NCBI GenBank assembly: GCA_016710525.1
Contig: JADJVQ010000010.1
Span: 1-64,000 of the forward strand
DNA: 64,000 bases
Reading direction: 5' to 3'
DNA from: Burkholderiaceae bacterium
GTDB taxonomy: Bacteria; Pseudomonadota; Gammaproteobacteria; Burkholderiales; Burkholderiaceae_E
Positions within the stretch are counted from its first letter, which is position 1, and each line of letters opens with the position of its first letter. This document shows, piece by piece, positions 25,271 through 34,271 of this stretch. A model generated the notes under the pieces. The model had not been told where the DNA came from and did no database searches. It worked only from the letters and a program-made list of their open reading frames with translations. The position numbers and the translations under genes are program-made.

Positions 25271-26491
25271 ATGGCCAAGGGCACCCGACGTCGCGTGGTG
25301 GTGCTCGGCGCAGGCTGGGGCGGCCTCACCACCGCACGCCATCTGCGCGAAACGGCACCGGAACTCGAGGTGGTGGTGCTCGAGCGAAATCCGATTTTCT
25401 GGTCCTGCCCGTTGAGCAACAAGTGGCTGATCGATGTCGTCGACACCGAGTTCCTGTTGCATTCGTACGCCGAGCCGGCGCGCAAGTACGGCTACACGTT
25501 CGTCCAGACTGAAGTCATCCATATCGAGCGGGACAAGAAACGGGTATTGACCGCCAAGGGATACGTGGATTACGACTGGCTGGTCGTGTCCGCCGGCATC
25601 AAGGTCACCTATGAACCCTGGTTCGGCAATGACCAGCGGGCCATCGATCACGTCCAGGCCAATTACTCGAGCGCCTATGTGCCAAGCGCGGAGCATCTTG
25701 GTTTGAAACGGAGGATCAAGGAATTCAAGGGCGGCACGATCGTGATGACGCTGCCGCCGCCCCCGCATCGGTGCCCCCCGTCCCCCTATGAGCGGGCCTG
25801 CCTGATGGCGGCGCATTTCCAGAAGAACAGGATTCCCGCAAAGATCGTCATTCTCGATCCCAAGCCGCGCATCGCGCCGATCGGCCTGGGCTACAAGCAG
25901 GCCTTTGAAGAGCTGTACTCGAAGACCATCACCTACGTGCCGAATGCGGGTGTGAAGGAAATCGATCCCTTCAATCGGGTGGCCAAGACGGCGGCCGGCG
26001 ATTTCAAGTTCGACGACGCCATCCTGATGGGTCATCACCAGGCCGCGGAACTCACCTGGAAGCTGGGCGCCATCGGCAGGACGGCCGACGGCAAACCGAC
26101 CAACTGGGCGGCCGTGCATCCGCAGCTCTACAACCTGAAGGACGATCCTCAGGTCTATGTCATCGGCGACAGCGTCGGTGCGGTGTCACCGCAGTTCGGC
26201 CACTACCCGAAAGCGGGCCACGTCGCCAATCGCCAGGGACGCAGCGTCGCGCAGTACATCGCGCAGCAGGCCAAAGGCCAGGCCCCGACCCCGCTGCTGA
26301 TCGACAACCTGTGCTACATGCTGGTCAATCCGGATCCGCTCGAGGCGATCAACGTCCAGTTCGATTACAAGATCGGCCCGGAAGGTCACCTGATTCAAAC
26401 GCAGATCGACGACAACGAGCGGCGGCTTTCGCTGTGGAAGGAAGACCTGCGCTGGTATGGACTGATGATGGATGAGTTTGCGAGGGGCTGA
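25271..26491 (+). CDS. FAD-dependent sulfide dehydrogenase-like flavoprotein (FCSD/SQR family)
   Basis: A 406-residue flavoprotein of the flavocytochrome c sulfide dehydrogenase/sulfide:quinone reductase group. The FAD-binding VVVLGAGWGGLTTARHL is at residues 9-25, and VYVIGDSVGA near 295-304 is the second FAD contact. Cysteines at C168 (HRCPPSPYERA) and C347 (NLCYML) sit where FCSD carries its redox-active disulfide, close to positions 161 and 337 of the known enzyme, and support sulfide or persulfide chemistry. There is no obvious Tat signal and no cytochrome partner gene nearby, so it may act in the cytoplasm or with a distant partner. The start is the ATG one codon after an in-frame TTG. 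Confidence 0.88.
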   Translation: MAKGTRRRVVVLGAGWGGLTTARHLRETAPELEVVVLERNPIFWSCPLSNKWLIDVVDTEFLLHSYAEPARKYGYTFVQTEVIHIERDKKRVLTAKGYVDYDWLVVSAGIKVTYEPWFGNDQRAIDHVQANYSSAYVPSAEHLGLKRRIKEFKGGTIVMTLPPPPHRCPPSPYERACLMAAHFQKNRIPAKIVILDPKPRIAPIGLGYKQAFEELYSKTITYVPNAGVKEIDPFNRVAKTAAGDFKFDDAILMGHHQAAELTWKLGAIGRTADGKPTNWAAVHPQLYNLKDDPQVYVIGDSVGAVSPQFGHYPKAGHVANRQGRSVAQYIAQQAKGQAPTPLLIDNLCYMLVNPDPLEAINVQFDYKIGPEGHLIQTQIDDNERRLSLWKEDLRWYGLMMDEFARG

Positions 26492-26576
26492 TCGTCCTGG
26501 CGCGCGTCGGCCGTACCCAGCGTTGGGGTCCGCCTGAGCGCATCCGAATTGTTGTCCCTACAGGACTGGAACCACC

Positions 26577-27782
26577 ATGCACGACTTGAAGGTCACGCCC
26601 ACCGGGCTTGATTTTTCCGGCGTCCGCGCCGCGATGCAAAGCTACGTCGACCAGGACCTGATCCCCGGCGCGTCCTGGGCCCTGCTGCGCGGAACCGAGC
26701 TGATCGACGTTCAGTGTGTCGGCTGGGCTGACCGCGAACAGCGGATACCGCTGCGCACCGACCACATTTTCCGGGCGTATTCCAATTCCAAGCTGGCCAC
26801 CTCGTGCGCGATTCTGCTGCTCATGGAACAAGGCGCACTGGGCCTGGACGATCCCGTCGAGAAGTACCTGCCGCAGTTGGCCAACCGCCAGGTTCTGCGG
26901 CCCGGCGCCACCACTTTGGCGGACACCGAGCCGGCGCGACAATCGATCACCATCCGGCAACTGTTGACGCACAGTTCGGGTCTGGGCTATGGCCTGCTGG
27001 ACGTCGGTACGCCGTTGTACAAGGCGTATCTCGAGCAGGGTGTGCGCGACCACACGACCACGCTCGCCCAGATGATCGACGTGCTCGCGGGACTGCCACT
27101 TTCCTACCAGCCTGGCACCCGATGGGAGTATTCCATCGCGACCGATGTGCTGGGTCGTGCGGTGGAGGTCATCAGCGGGCTGCGCTTTGACGCTTACCTG
27201 CAGACGCGGATCTTCGATCCCCTGGGGCTGAACGACACCGGCTTCGTGGTCCCCGCGAAAGACGCATCGCGCCTGGTCGCGCACTACATGGGCGCCAGCC
27301 TCGCCGACAAGATGCAGCCGGGTCTGCGCCGGATCGATGAATTGCCGTATCCGGGCGCCTACCTTCAAGCCGTGCCGCGACTTTCGGGCGGCGGTGGCCT
27401 GGTGACGACCTTGCCTGATGCGCTGACCTTGGTGGCGTCGCTGCTGACCGGCAGCCCCAAGCTGCTGCGCGACGACACCCGGGCGCTGATGATGCGCAAT
27501 CACCTGCTCCCCGGGGTGCAAATCGGCTTTCCGGCGCAGGGCGCGCTGACGGGCCGGGGCTTTGGTCTGGGTGGCGCGGTGACGTTCGCTGCGCCTGCGA
27601 GTGATACAGCGGCCGATGTCGAGGGCGAATTCTGGTGGGGCGGGGCTGCCGGCACTCAGTGGTGGGTACTGCCGGCGCAAAATCTGGCTGGCGTGTTCAT
27701 GACGCAGCGGCACATGGCGTTCTGGCATCCGGTGTTTCCGGCATTTCGACATGCGCTGGGTCGGGCGATGGCTGCGGCGTGA
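26577..27782 (+). CDS. Serine hydrolase (beta-lactamase/EstB-like)
   Basis: A 401-residue class C beta-lactamase-fold hydrolase. The catalytic SxxK is S69-N-S-K72 in FRAYSNSKLATS, the second motif is the Tyr in RWEYSIATDVLG, and WWGGAAGTQWWV supplies the third motif (WGG in place of K/H-x-G). The combination YSI and WGG is typical of EstB-type esterases rather than beta-lactamases. There is no signal peptide, so it is cytoplasmic. Fits an esterase or lactonase role; the substrate is unknown. Converges on the minus-strand SDR gene. Confidence 0.9.
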   Translation: MHDLKVTPTGLDFSGVRAAMQSYVDQDLIPGASWALLRGTELIDVQCVGWADREQRIPLRTDHIFRAYSNSKLATSCAILLLMEQGALGLDDPVEKYLPQLANRQVLRPGATTLADTEPARQSITIRQLLTHSSGLGYGLLDVGTPLYKAYLEQGVRDHTTTLAQMIDVLAGLPLSYQPGTRWEYSIATDVLGRAVEVISGLRFDAYLQTRIFDPLGLNDTGFVVPAKDASRLVAHYMGASLADKMQPGLRRIDELPYPGAYLQAVPRLSGGGGLVTTLPDALTLVASLLTGSPKLLRDDTRALMMRNHLLPGVQIGFPAQGALTGRGFGLGGAVTFAAPASDTAADVEGEFWWGGAAGTQWWVLPAQNLAGVFMTQRHMAFWHPVFPAFRHALGRAMAAA

Positions 27783-27855
27783 GCTGGGAGGCGAGCCGAT
27801 CGGCGAACGCTGCCCTTCCGGCGACGCGATCCGACGGCTGAGTCGCGCCCGCCCG

Positions 27856-28878
27856 CTACACCAGACCCAGCTCGATCAGGCTCGCAGCCATGGCCGGGGC
27901 CGACTGCCCGACCGGGATGAATTCGATGCCCAGGCTGCGCCGCGTTCGCGAGTTGTCCACCGTGAACGCCAGGCCCAGGTCCGGAAGGATGGTGCGCACC
28001 GGGCGGTCGACCAGTGCGATCAGACGCACCAGCAGGTTGGGCAGCTCGCGTCGGGGCACCTTGCGGGCCGCGGCGCCCAGCTGCTCGCGGATCGGACGCG
28101 CGATCTCCAGGAAGGGGATCGCGTCGGAGACGGCCAGGTAACGCCCGCCCGAAGCCTGCGCCGACTCCAGCGCCAGCCGATGCATCCTGGCGACGTCGCG
28201 GACATCGACCACGCTGAACCACAGGCGGGGCGTGCCCGGATACTTTCCGCGCAGGAACATCCGGATCACCTCGGCGGAGGTCCCGATGTCGGCGTCCAGG
28301 ACCGGCCCGAGCACGAACCCGGGGTTGATGGTCGAGAAATGCAGCGCACCGCCCTCGGCGCGCACGAATTCGCGCGCCGCTTTTTCGGCCAGGGTCTTGG
28401 ATCGGGTATAGGTCGACAGGCCGGGGTGGGCAAGATCGGTCCAGTCGTCCTCCGTCAGGACCGTGGTCCCGGCGCCCAGGCGCCCGCCGAAGACGGCGGC
28501 CATCGAGGAGGTCTGCACCACGCGCGGCACGCCCGCTGCGACGGCCGCGCGCAGCACCCTGAGGGTTCCGTCGACCGCCGGCCGGATCAGTTCGTCGGGA
28601 TTGCCCGGCTCGTCGCTCGGGAAGGGAGAGGCCAGATGCAGCACCCCGTCGATCCCTTCCATGGCGGCGGCCCATCCGGTGTCGTCCAGCAGATCGGCCT
28701 GCGCGAAGCTCAGGCCCGATGTGTCGACCTGCCGAGCGAGCGTCGCCCGGGTCTCGTCCGCCCTGGCGGCCTGGCGGACCGTGCCCCGCACGAGGTAACC
28801 GTGCCGCAGCAGTTCGAGCGCGCAGTGCTTGGCGATGAAGCCGGAGATGCCCGTCACCAGGATCCGTCGGCCGGTCAT
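27856..28878 (-). CDS. NAD-dependent epimerase/dihydroflavonol-4-reductase-like protein
   Basis: A 340-residue extended SDR. The cofactor motif is VTGISGFIAKH (GxxGxxA, residues 8-18), and RGTVR after strand two suggests NADPH. The catalytic YTRSK (Tyr-x-x-x-Lys) is preceded by the TSSMAAVFGG serine region. The best general match is the dihydroflavonol/cinnamoyl-CoA/methylglyoxal reductase group, which reduces carbonyl groups. It lies 53 bp downstream of an acyl-CoA dehydrogenase gene on the same strand and is probably in its operon. Confidence 0.9.
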   Translation of the reverse strand: MTGRRILVTGISGFIAKHCALELLRHGYLVRGTVRQAARADETRATLARQVDTSGLSFAQADLLDDTGWAAAMEGIDGVLHLASPFPSDEPGNPDELIRPAVDGTLRVLRAAVAAGVPRVVQTSSMAAVFGGRLGAGTTVLTEDDWTDLAHPGLSTYTRSKTLAEKAAREFVRAEGGALHFSTINPGFVLGPVLDADIGTSAEVIRMFLRGKYPGTPRLWFSVVDVRDVARMHRLALESAQASGGRYLAVSDAIPFLEIARPIREQLGAAARKVPRRELPNLLVRLIALVDRPVRTILPDLGLAFTVDNSRTRRSLGIEFIPVGQSAPAMAASLIELGLV

Positions 28879-28931
28879 GGCTGGGCACTCCACTGTCCTG
28901 CCGGCGTTGGCATGAAGCGCACGGCGGCCCC

Positions 28932-30134
28932 CTATCGGTACTTTTTCAGTTCGAGCTTGCCGATCTGGTTGTTGTGCACCTCGTCGGGCCCATCGGCCAG
29001 GCGCAGCACCCGTGCCATCGCATAGGCATGCGTCAGCCCGAAGTCGTTGCTGGTGCCGCCACCGCCATGCGCCTGGATCGACCAGTCGACCACCTGGCAG
29101 GCCATGTTGGGCACCGCCACCTTGATCATCGCGATCTCGGTCTTGGCGACCTTGTTGCCCACGGTGTCCATCCGGTGCGCGGCGTTCAGGGTGAGCAGGC
29201 GGTTCTGCTCGATCATGATGCGCGCCAGCGCGATGCGCTCCACCGTCACACCCTGCTCGGCCACCGGCTTGCCAAATGCCACGCGGCCCAGGCTGCGCCG
29301 GCACATGCGCTCCAGCGCGCGCTCGGCCATGCCGATCAGGCGCATGCAGTGATGGATGCGGCCCGGCCCCAGGCGCCCCTGCGCGATCTCGAAGCCACGG
29401 CCTTCGCCCAGCAGCAGATGGTCGGCCGGCACACGCACGTTCTCGAACAGCACCTCGCTGGCGCGATCGGGCATGCCGTAGAAGCCGAACACCGGAATCG
29501 AGCGCTTCACGGTCACGCCGGGCGTTTCCATCGGCACCAGGATCATCGACTGCTGCTGGTGGCGGTTGGGATTGTCGGGATCGGTCTTGCCCATGAAGAT
29601 CGCGATCTTGCAGCGCGGGTCGGTGGCATTGGTGGTGTACCACTTGTGGCCGTTGATCACGTAGTGATCGCCGTCGCGGCGGATCGATGACTCGATGTTG
29701 GTCGCGTCGCTGGAGGCCACCTTGGGCTCGGTCATCGCGAAGCACGAGCGGATCTCGCCGGCCAGCAGCGGCTTCAACCAGCGCTCCTGGTGCTCGGGCG
29801 TGGCGTAGCGCGCCAGCACTTCCATGTTGCCGGTGTCGGGCGCCGAGCAGTTGAAGACCTCGGGCGCCAGGAACGAGCGGCCCATGATTTCGCACAAGGG
29901 CGCGTACTCGAGATTGGTCAGTCCGGCGCCGTGCTCCGAATGCGGCAGGAACAGGTTCCACAGCCCTTCCTTGCGGGCCAGGGGCTTGAGTTCCTCGACC
30001 ACCGGATGCACCTTCCAGGGCCCCAGGCTTTCGGCCTCCTGGAAGTGCCGCGCCTCGTTGGGGTAGATGTGCTTGTCCATGAAGACGGACAGGCGGGCCT
30101 GCAGTTCTTGCACCTTGGGCGAAGGTTCGTACAT
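28932..30134 (-). CDS. Acyl-CoA dehydrogenase (ACAD10/11-like)
   Basis: A 400-residue single-domain acyl-CoA dehydrogenase. FAMTEPKVASSDATNIESS is the middle-domain FAD motif of the ACAD10/11-type group, and SMILVPMETPGVTVKR continues it. The C-terminal half has AHGGGGTSNDFGLTHAYAMA, where other members have HGGxGxxxE. The N-terminus MYEPSPKVQELQARLSVFMD also fits this group. Members act on long or branched acyl-CoAs, or on 4-hydroxyacyl-CoA when fused to a kinase; no kinase is present here. Divergent from a Bug receptor gene across a 183-bp gap. Confidence 0.93.
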   Translation of the reverse strand: MYEPSPKVQELQARLSVFMDKHIYPNEARHFQEAESLGPWKVHPVVEELKPLARKEGLWNLFLPHSEHGAGLTNLEYAPLCEIMGRSFLAPEVFNCSAPDTGNMEVLARYATPEHQERWLKPLLAGEIRSCFAMTEPKVASSDATNIESSIRRDGDHYVINGHKWYTTNATDPRCKIAIFMGKTDPDNPNRHQQQSMILVPMETPGVTVKRSIPVFGFYGMPDRASEVLFENVRVPADHLLLGEGRGFEIAQGRLGPGRIHHCMRLIGMAERALERMCRRSLGRVAFGKPVAEQGVTVERIALARIMIEQNRLLTLNAAHRMDTVGNKVAKTEIAMIKVAVPNMACQVVDWSIQAHGGGGTSNDFGLTHAYAMARVLRLADGPDEVHNNQIGKLELKKYR

Positions 30135-30317
30135 GAGCGGGGTTCCTGGGTAGGGTCGAATCGGGCGCACCGGAGGGCCGCGTGAACCGGGCGCGCCCGG
30201 AGTGCCGCGCCGGCGCGCGAAGGCCTTCATTTTATGCCGCACGCGGACGGGATCGGGCTAAGATCATCCCGATCAGATTCGAGCCCCGCAGGGGCCGCCA
30301 TCGTGACGGAGACACCG

Positions 30318-31274
30318 ATGAAACGACGCACCCTCCTTGCCTCGGGCCTGGCGGCCCTGGCCGCACCGGGCTTGCACGCGCAAGCCCGATTCCCCAGCCG
30401 CCCGGTCACCATCTACGGCGCCCTGCCGGCCGCCGGCGTGATGGACCAGCATCTGCGCATACTGGCCGAGCGCGCCCAGAAGATCCTCGGCCAGCCGATC
30501 CTGATCGAAGCCAAGCCCGGCGCCGGCGCCACCCTGGCGCCCACGCTGATCCAGAATGCGCCGCCCGACGGCCACCTGCTGGCCGCGATGACCGTCAACA
30601 GCCTGCGCTATCCGTACTACCAGAAGACCCCCTACGATCCGCTCAAGGACTTCACCTACATCATCGGGCTGTCCAACTTCACCTTCGGCGTCGCGGTCAA
30701 CGCCGACTCGCCCTTCAAGACCATCGAAGACCTGATCGCCGCCGGCAAGGCCAATCCCGGCAAGCTGTCCAGTGGCTCGACCGGCCAGGGCGGCACCGGC
30801 CACCTGATCCTGCTCGACATGGAAAAGGCCACCGGCGCGAAATTCATCCAGGTGCCGTTCAAGGGCGGGCCCGATGCGGTCCAGGCGCTGCTCGGCAAGC
30901 ACATCGACTTCATCACCGACGGGACCCAGTACGCGCCTCTGGTCGAAGACGGCCGGGTGCGGGTGCTGGCGATGGCCACCGAGCAGCGCGTCTCGCGTTT
31001 CAAGGACACCCCCACTTTCCGCGAGCGCGGCATCGACGCGATCGGCTGGAGCCCCTATGGCCTGGTCGGCCCCAAGGGCATGTCGCCAGACGTGGTGCGC
31101 TCGCTGCACGACGCCTTCAAGACGGCGATGGAAGATCCGGCCGTCGATGCCTTGCTCGAGCGATTCATCCAGGTTCGCTGGTACAAGAGCTCGGCCGACT
31201 ATCGGGCCTGGGCCGAATCGTATTTCACCGAGATCAAACCGACCCTGGTGCGCGCCGGCCTGGCCAAGGACTGA
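30318..31274 (+). CDS. Bug/TctC-family periplasmic receptor
   Basis: A 318-residue tripartite tricarboxylate-type receptor. The N-terminus MKRRTLLASGLAALAAPGLH is a signal peptide (KRR plus hydrophobic core, cleavage near HAQA). The mature protein begins FPSRPVTIYGALPAAGVMDQ, the usual first strand and ligand loop, with PGAGATLAP and YKGGPDA-like VPFKGGPDAVQALLG further on. No tctA or tctB membrane genes are adjacent, as is usual for the many Bug receptors of Burkholderiales. A GGAGACACCG sequence precedes the ATG. It may be co-transcribed with the PLP decarboxylase 46 bp downstream, which hints at an amino acid or amine-related ligand (inference). Confidence 0.93.
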   Translation: MKRRTLLASGLAALAAPGLHAQARFPSRPVTIYGALPAAGVMDQHLRILAERAQKILGQPILIEAKPGAGATLAPTLIQNAPPDGHLLAAMTVNSLRYPYYQKTPYDPLKDFTYIIGLSNFTFGVAVNADSPFKTIEDLIAAGKANPGKLSSGSTGQGGTGHLILLDMEKATGAKFIQVPFKGGPDAVQALLGKHIDFITDGTQYAPLVEDGRVRVLAMATEQRVSRFKDTPTFRERGIDAIGWSPYGLVGPKGMSPDVVRSLHDAFKTAMEDPAVDALLERFIQVRWYKSSADYRAWAESYFTEIKPTLVRAGLAKD

Positions 31275-31320
31275 CGGCGCGACGCCCCCCAGCGCAACCC
31301 TTTTCCCGGGAGACCCCGCC

Positions 31321-32595
31321 TTGACCCGCGAACACCCGAGCACTCCGCCGATGGCCTTCCCCGAGAAGGGTCGGGCCCGTGCCGACATCCTGCGCGAACT
31401 GCACGAACGCAAGGCCAATGACATCGACTGGCGCGGCGGACGGGCGCCGGTGTTCGTCTTCAAGGCTGAAGACGAAGTGGACCGGATGGGCCGCGAGGCG
31501 TTCGTCGAATACTTCGCCGAGAACGCGCTCGGCGCAACCAGCGCATTCCCCAGCGTGCGCGGTCTCGAGCAGGAAGTGATCGCGATGGCGCTGGACCTGT
31601 TCCACGCCCCGCCGGGCGCCGCTGGCTTCATGTCCACCGGGGGCTCGGAGAGCATTCTGCTGGCGGTGCAGACCTGCCGGAAATTCGAACGGGACCGCCG
31701 CGGCCAGCCCCGCCACCACGGCAACATCGTGGCCTCCGAGACCCTGCATCCGGCCTTCGACAAGGCCGCCTCGCTGATGGACCTCGAGATTCGCCGGGTG
31801 CCGGTGCGCGCCGACCTGCGGGCCGATGTCGCCGCGCTCGAGGCCGCCATCGACACGGACACCATCCTGCTCGTCGGTTCGGCGCCCAACTTTCCCTACG
31901 GCATGATCGACCCGATCGCCGAGCTGTCGGAGATCGCGCTGCGCCATCGGGTCTGGCTGCATGTCGATGCCTGCGTCGGCGGCTACCTGGCCCCGTTCGC
32001 CCGTCGCCTCGGAAGGCCGGTGCCCGAGTTCGATTTTTCGCTGCCCGGCGTGCGCTCGATTTCCGCCGACCTCCACAAGTACGGCTTTTGCCCGAAGCCG
32101 GCCTCGACCGTGCTGTATCGCAGCGCCGCGGACGCGGCTTTCCAGCCCTTCGACTTTTCCGGCTGGCCAAGCGGGCGGTTCATCACCGGCACGGTCGTGG
32201 GCACGCGGCCGGCCGGTGGTGTGGCCGCCGCCTGGGCGGTACTCCAGCACCTGGGGGCCGAAGGCTACCTGCGCATCGCCGAGCAGCTGCTGGGCGGAAT
32301 CGACCGGTACCGTCGCGAGCTCGGTGCCATCCCCGGACTGTTCGTGGTCGGTGAGCCCGACCTCGCCATCGTGGCGTATGGCTCGCATGACCTGGACGCC
32401 TTCGCGATTGCCACGCAGATGGCGCAGCGCGGCTGGCAGCCGGGACTGCTGCGCCGGCCCAGGGCCGTCCACCGCATGATGTCGATGCTGCACATCGATT
32501 CGATGGCGCCCTACCTGGACGACCTGCGCTGGGCGGTCTCCGAGCTTCGGGCCCGGCCGCCCGCGCCCGCCCAGCCGATCGAGGCGCGCTACTAG
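31321..32595 (+). CDS. PLP-dependent group II decarboxylase/sphingosine-phosphate-lyase-like
   Basis: A 424-residue fold-type I PLP enzyme of the pyridoxal-dependent decarboxylase family. The PLP lysine is in SADLHKYGFCPKPAS, preceded by the Asp/Ala motif VDACVGGYLAPFA that stacks on the cofactor. The closest architecture is the sphingosine-1-phosphate lyase/glutamate or tyrosine decarboxylase group. The likely start is TTG at 31321, which has CGGGAG about 10 bp upstream; ATG 31351 is an alternative without a good ribosome site. Located just after a Bug receptor gene. The true substrate is unknown. Confidence 0.88.
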   Translation: MTREHPSTPPMAFPEKGRARADILRELHERKANDIDWRGGRAPVFVFKAEDEVDRMGREAFVEYFAENALGATSAFPSVRGLEQEVIAMALDLFHAPPGAAGFMSTGGSESILLAVQTCRKFERDRRGQPRHHGNIVASETLHPAFDKAASLMDLEIRRVPVRADLRADVAALEAAIDTDTILLVGSAPNFPYGMIDPIAELSEIALRHRVWLHVDACVGGYLAPFARRLGRPVPEFDFSLPGVRSISADLHKYGFCPKPASTVLYRSAADAAFQPFDFSGWPSGRFITGTVVGTRPAGGVAAAWAVLQHLGAEGYLRIAEQLLGGIDRYRRELGAIPGLFVVGEPDLAIVAYGSHDLDAFAIATQMAQRGWQPGLLRRPRAVHRMMSMLHIDSMAPYLDDLRWAVSELRARPPAPAQPIEARY

Positions 32596-32737
32596 GCCGT
32601 CGGGCTCGGGAATCCGCCGCCACCACGGGCCAAAACGGACCCTGCCGGCCTGCCCGCTTCCCCCGTGCCCGCGCGCGGTGGTTAGGATGGCGCTGCCTCG
32701 CCGGCGCCCCCCAGACACCCCGACATTGGAGAACGGA

Positions 32738-33415
32738 ATGGAATTCGAGGCATTGGTTCGCACCCGCCGCAGCATCCGCGGCTACCAGGACAAACCGGTG
32801 CCCCGGCGGGTGATCGAAGAGATCATCGAAGTGGCCAAGGGCGCACCCTCGTCGATGAACAGCCAGCCCTGGCATGTGCACGTGCTCACCGGCGAGCCGC
32901 TGGACCAGGTCCGCCAGCGCAACACCGAGATGATGCTGGCCGGCGCGCAGGCCAAGCGCGACATCCTCACCCACGGGCCCTACGAAGGGGTGCACCGGCA
33001 GCGCCAGGTCGACATCGCCAAGAAGCTGTTCGAGGCCATGGACATCGCGCGCGACGACAAGGAGCGGCGACAGGACTGGGTCATGCGCGGCTTCCGGCAG
33101 TTCGACGCGCCGGTGTCGCTGGTGCTGACCTACGACCGCACGCTCGATCCGGGCGCGACCTGCCACTTCGACCTGGGGGCGCTGAGCTACGGCATCGTGC
33201 TGGCGGCCTGGGACCGTGGCCTGGGCACCGTGGTCAATGGCCAGGGCATCATGCGCTCGGACATCGTTCGCGAGATTGCCGGCATCCCCGACGACGAGGT
33301 CATCATGACCTGCATCGCCATGGGCTATCCGGACGACTCGTTCTCGGCCAATGCGGTGCGCTCGGTGCGCGAGCCCAACGACCGTTTCGTGCGCTACGTC
33401 GGGTTCGAGGACTAA
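32738..33415 (+). CDS. Nitroreductase family FMN oxidoreductase
   Basis: A 225-residue nitroreductase. The N-terminal RTRRSIRGYQDKPVPRRVIE with the FMN-binding RRSIR and APSSMNSQPWHVHVLTG are the family hallmarks. The C-terminal FMN segment is MGYPDDSFSANAVRS. It would use NAD(P)H to reduce nitroaromatics, quinones or enones as a homodimer. The ATG has TTGGAGAACGGA just upstream. It ends against a strong inverted repeat shared with the convergent SDR gene. Confidence 0.94.
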   Translation: MEFEALVRTRRSIRGYQDKPVPRRVIEEIIEVAKGAPSSMNSQPWHVHVLTGEPLDQVRQRNTEMMLAGAQAKRDILTHGPYEGVHRQRQVDIAKKLFEAMDIARDDKERRQDWVMRGFRQFDAPVSLVLTYDRTLDPGATCHFDLGALSYGIVLAAWDRGLGTVVNGQGIMRSDIVREIAGIPDDEVIMTCIAMGYPDDSFSANAVRSVREPNDRFVRYVGFED

Positions 33416-33428
33416 AGGCCCGTCGGGC

Positions 33429-33471
33429 GATCCGGCGCCCCGCGGCTGCACCGGGTCGGGTGCGCCGGATC
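33429..33471. terminator. Bidirectional terminator-like hairpin
   Basis: GATCCGGCGC (33429-33438) and GCGCCGGATC (33462-33471) are a perfect 10-bp inverted repeat between the converging nitroreductase and SDR genes; CCCG/CGGG inside can extend the stem. There is no clear T-run on either side, so the termination mechanism is uncertain. Confidence 0.55.
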
Positions 33472-33479
33472 CGCTTCCC

Positions 33480-34271
33480 CTACTTGGCCCGCCAGCCGCC
33501 GTCGACCACCAGGCTGTGGCCGGTGATGTAGCCGGCATCGTCGGAAGCCAGGAAGCACACCGATCCGGCGATGTCCTCGACACTGCCGCGCGCTCCGGAC
33601 GGAATCAATGCGCGGACCTGATCGTCGCTGACCGCCACGCCGCGCTGGCTGATGTCGGGCACGTCCGGACCGAGCAGCGCCTGCGAATGCGCGCGCAGGC
33701 CGGTGAGCACCGGTCCCGGGCAGACGCAATTCACGGTGATGCCGCGGCTCGAGTACACCACCGCCATCTGCCGGGTCAGGCCGACCACGCCATGCTTGGC
33801 CGCGATGTAGGCGGCGCCCCCGCCGGTCCCGTTCAGCCCGGCCACCGAGGCCATGTTGATGATGCGCCCGCGGCCGCGCGGCAGCATCTCGCGCAGCGCC
33901 CGCTTGCAGCCCAGGAACACACTGGTCAGGTCGATGTCGAGCACCCGCTTCCAAACAGCCAGGTCCATCTCGTCGACGTTGAAGTAACCGTCCAGGATGC
34001 CGGCGTTGTTGACCATGATGTCCAGCGGACCGAGCGCCGCCACCGCGGCATCGACCGCCGCATCGATGTCCTCGGCCCGGCTCACGTCGGCCCGCAGACC
34101 CACGGCGCGCCCGCCCGCTGCGACCACGCTGCGCGCGGTCTCGAGCGCGCTGGCCTCGTCGATGTCGACCGCCGCCACCGCCGCGCCGCGGGCCGCCATC
34201 ATCAGCGCCACCGCGCGGCCGATGCCCGAACCGGCACCCGTGATCACCGCCACCTTGCCCGACAGAGTCAT
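33480..34271 (-). CDS. Short-chain dehydrogenase/reductase (SDR)
   Basis: A 263-residue classical SDR. It has TGAGSGIGRA for the cofactor, VDID at the end of strand two (NAD-type), NNAG, MASVAG with the catalytic Ser, and the Tyr/Lys motif YIAAK. The C-terminal VVDGGWRAK is typical. Its ATG overlaps the stop of the HDAC-like gene upstream (ATGA), so the two are translationally coupled and may act in one pathway. It is the last gene of the 12-kb minus-strand run and is followed by the shared terminator-like hairpin. Confidence 0.93.
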   Translation of the reverse strand: MTLSGKVAVITGAGSGIGRAVALMMAARGAAVAAVDIDEASALETARSVVAAGGRAVGLRADVSRAEDIDAAVDAAVAALGPLDIMVNNAGILDGYFNVDEMDLAVWKRVLDIDLTSVFLGCKRALREMLPRGRGRIINMASVAGLNGTGGGAAYIAAKHGVVGLTRQMAVVYSSRGITVNCVCPGPVLTGLRAHSQALLGPDVPDISQRGVAVSDDQVRALIPSGARGSVEDIAGSVCFLASDDAGYITGHSLVVDGGWRAK

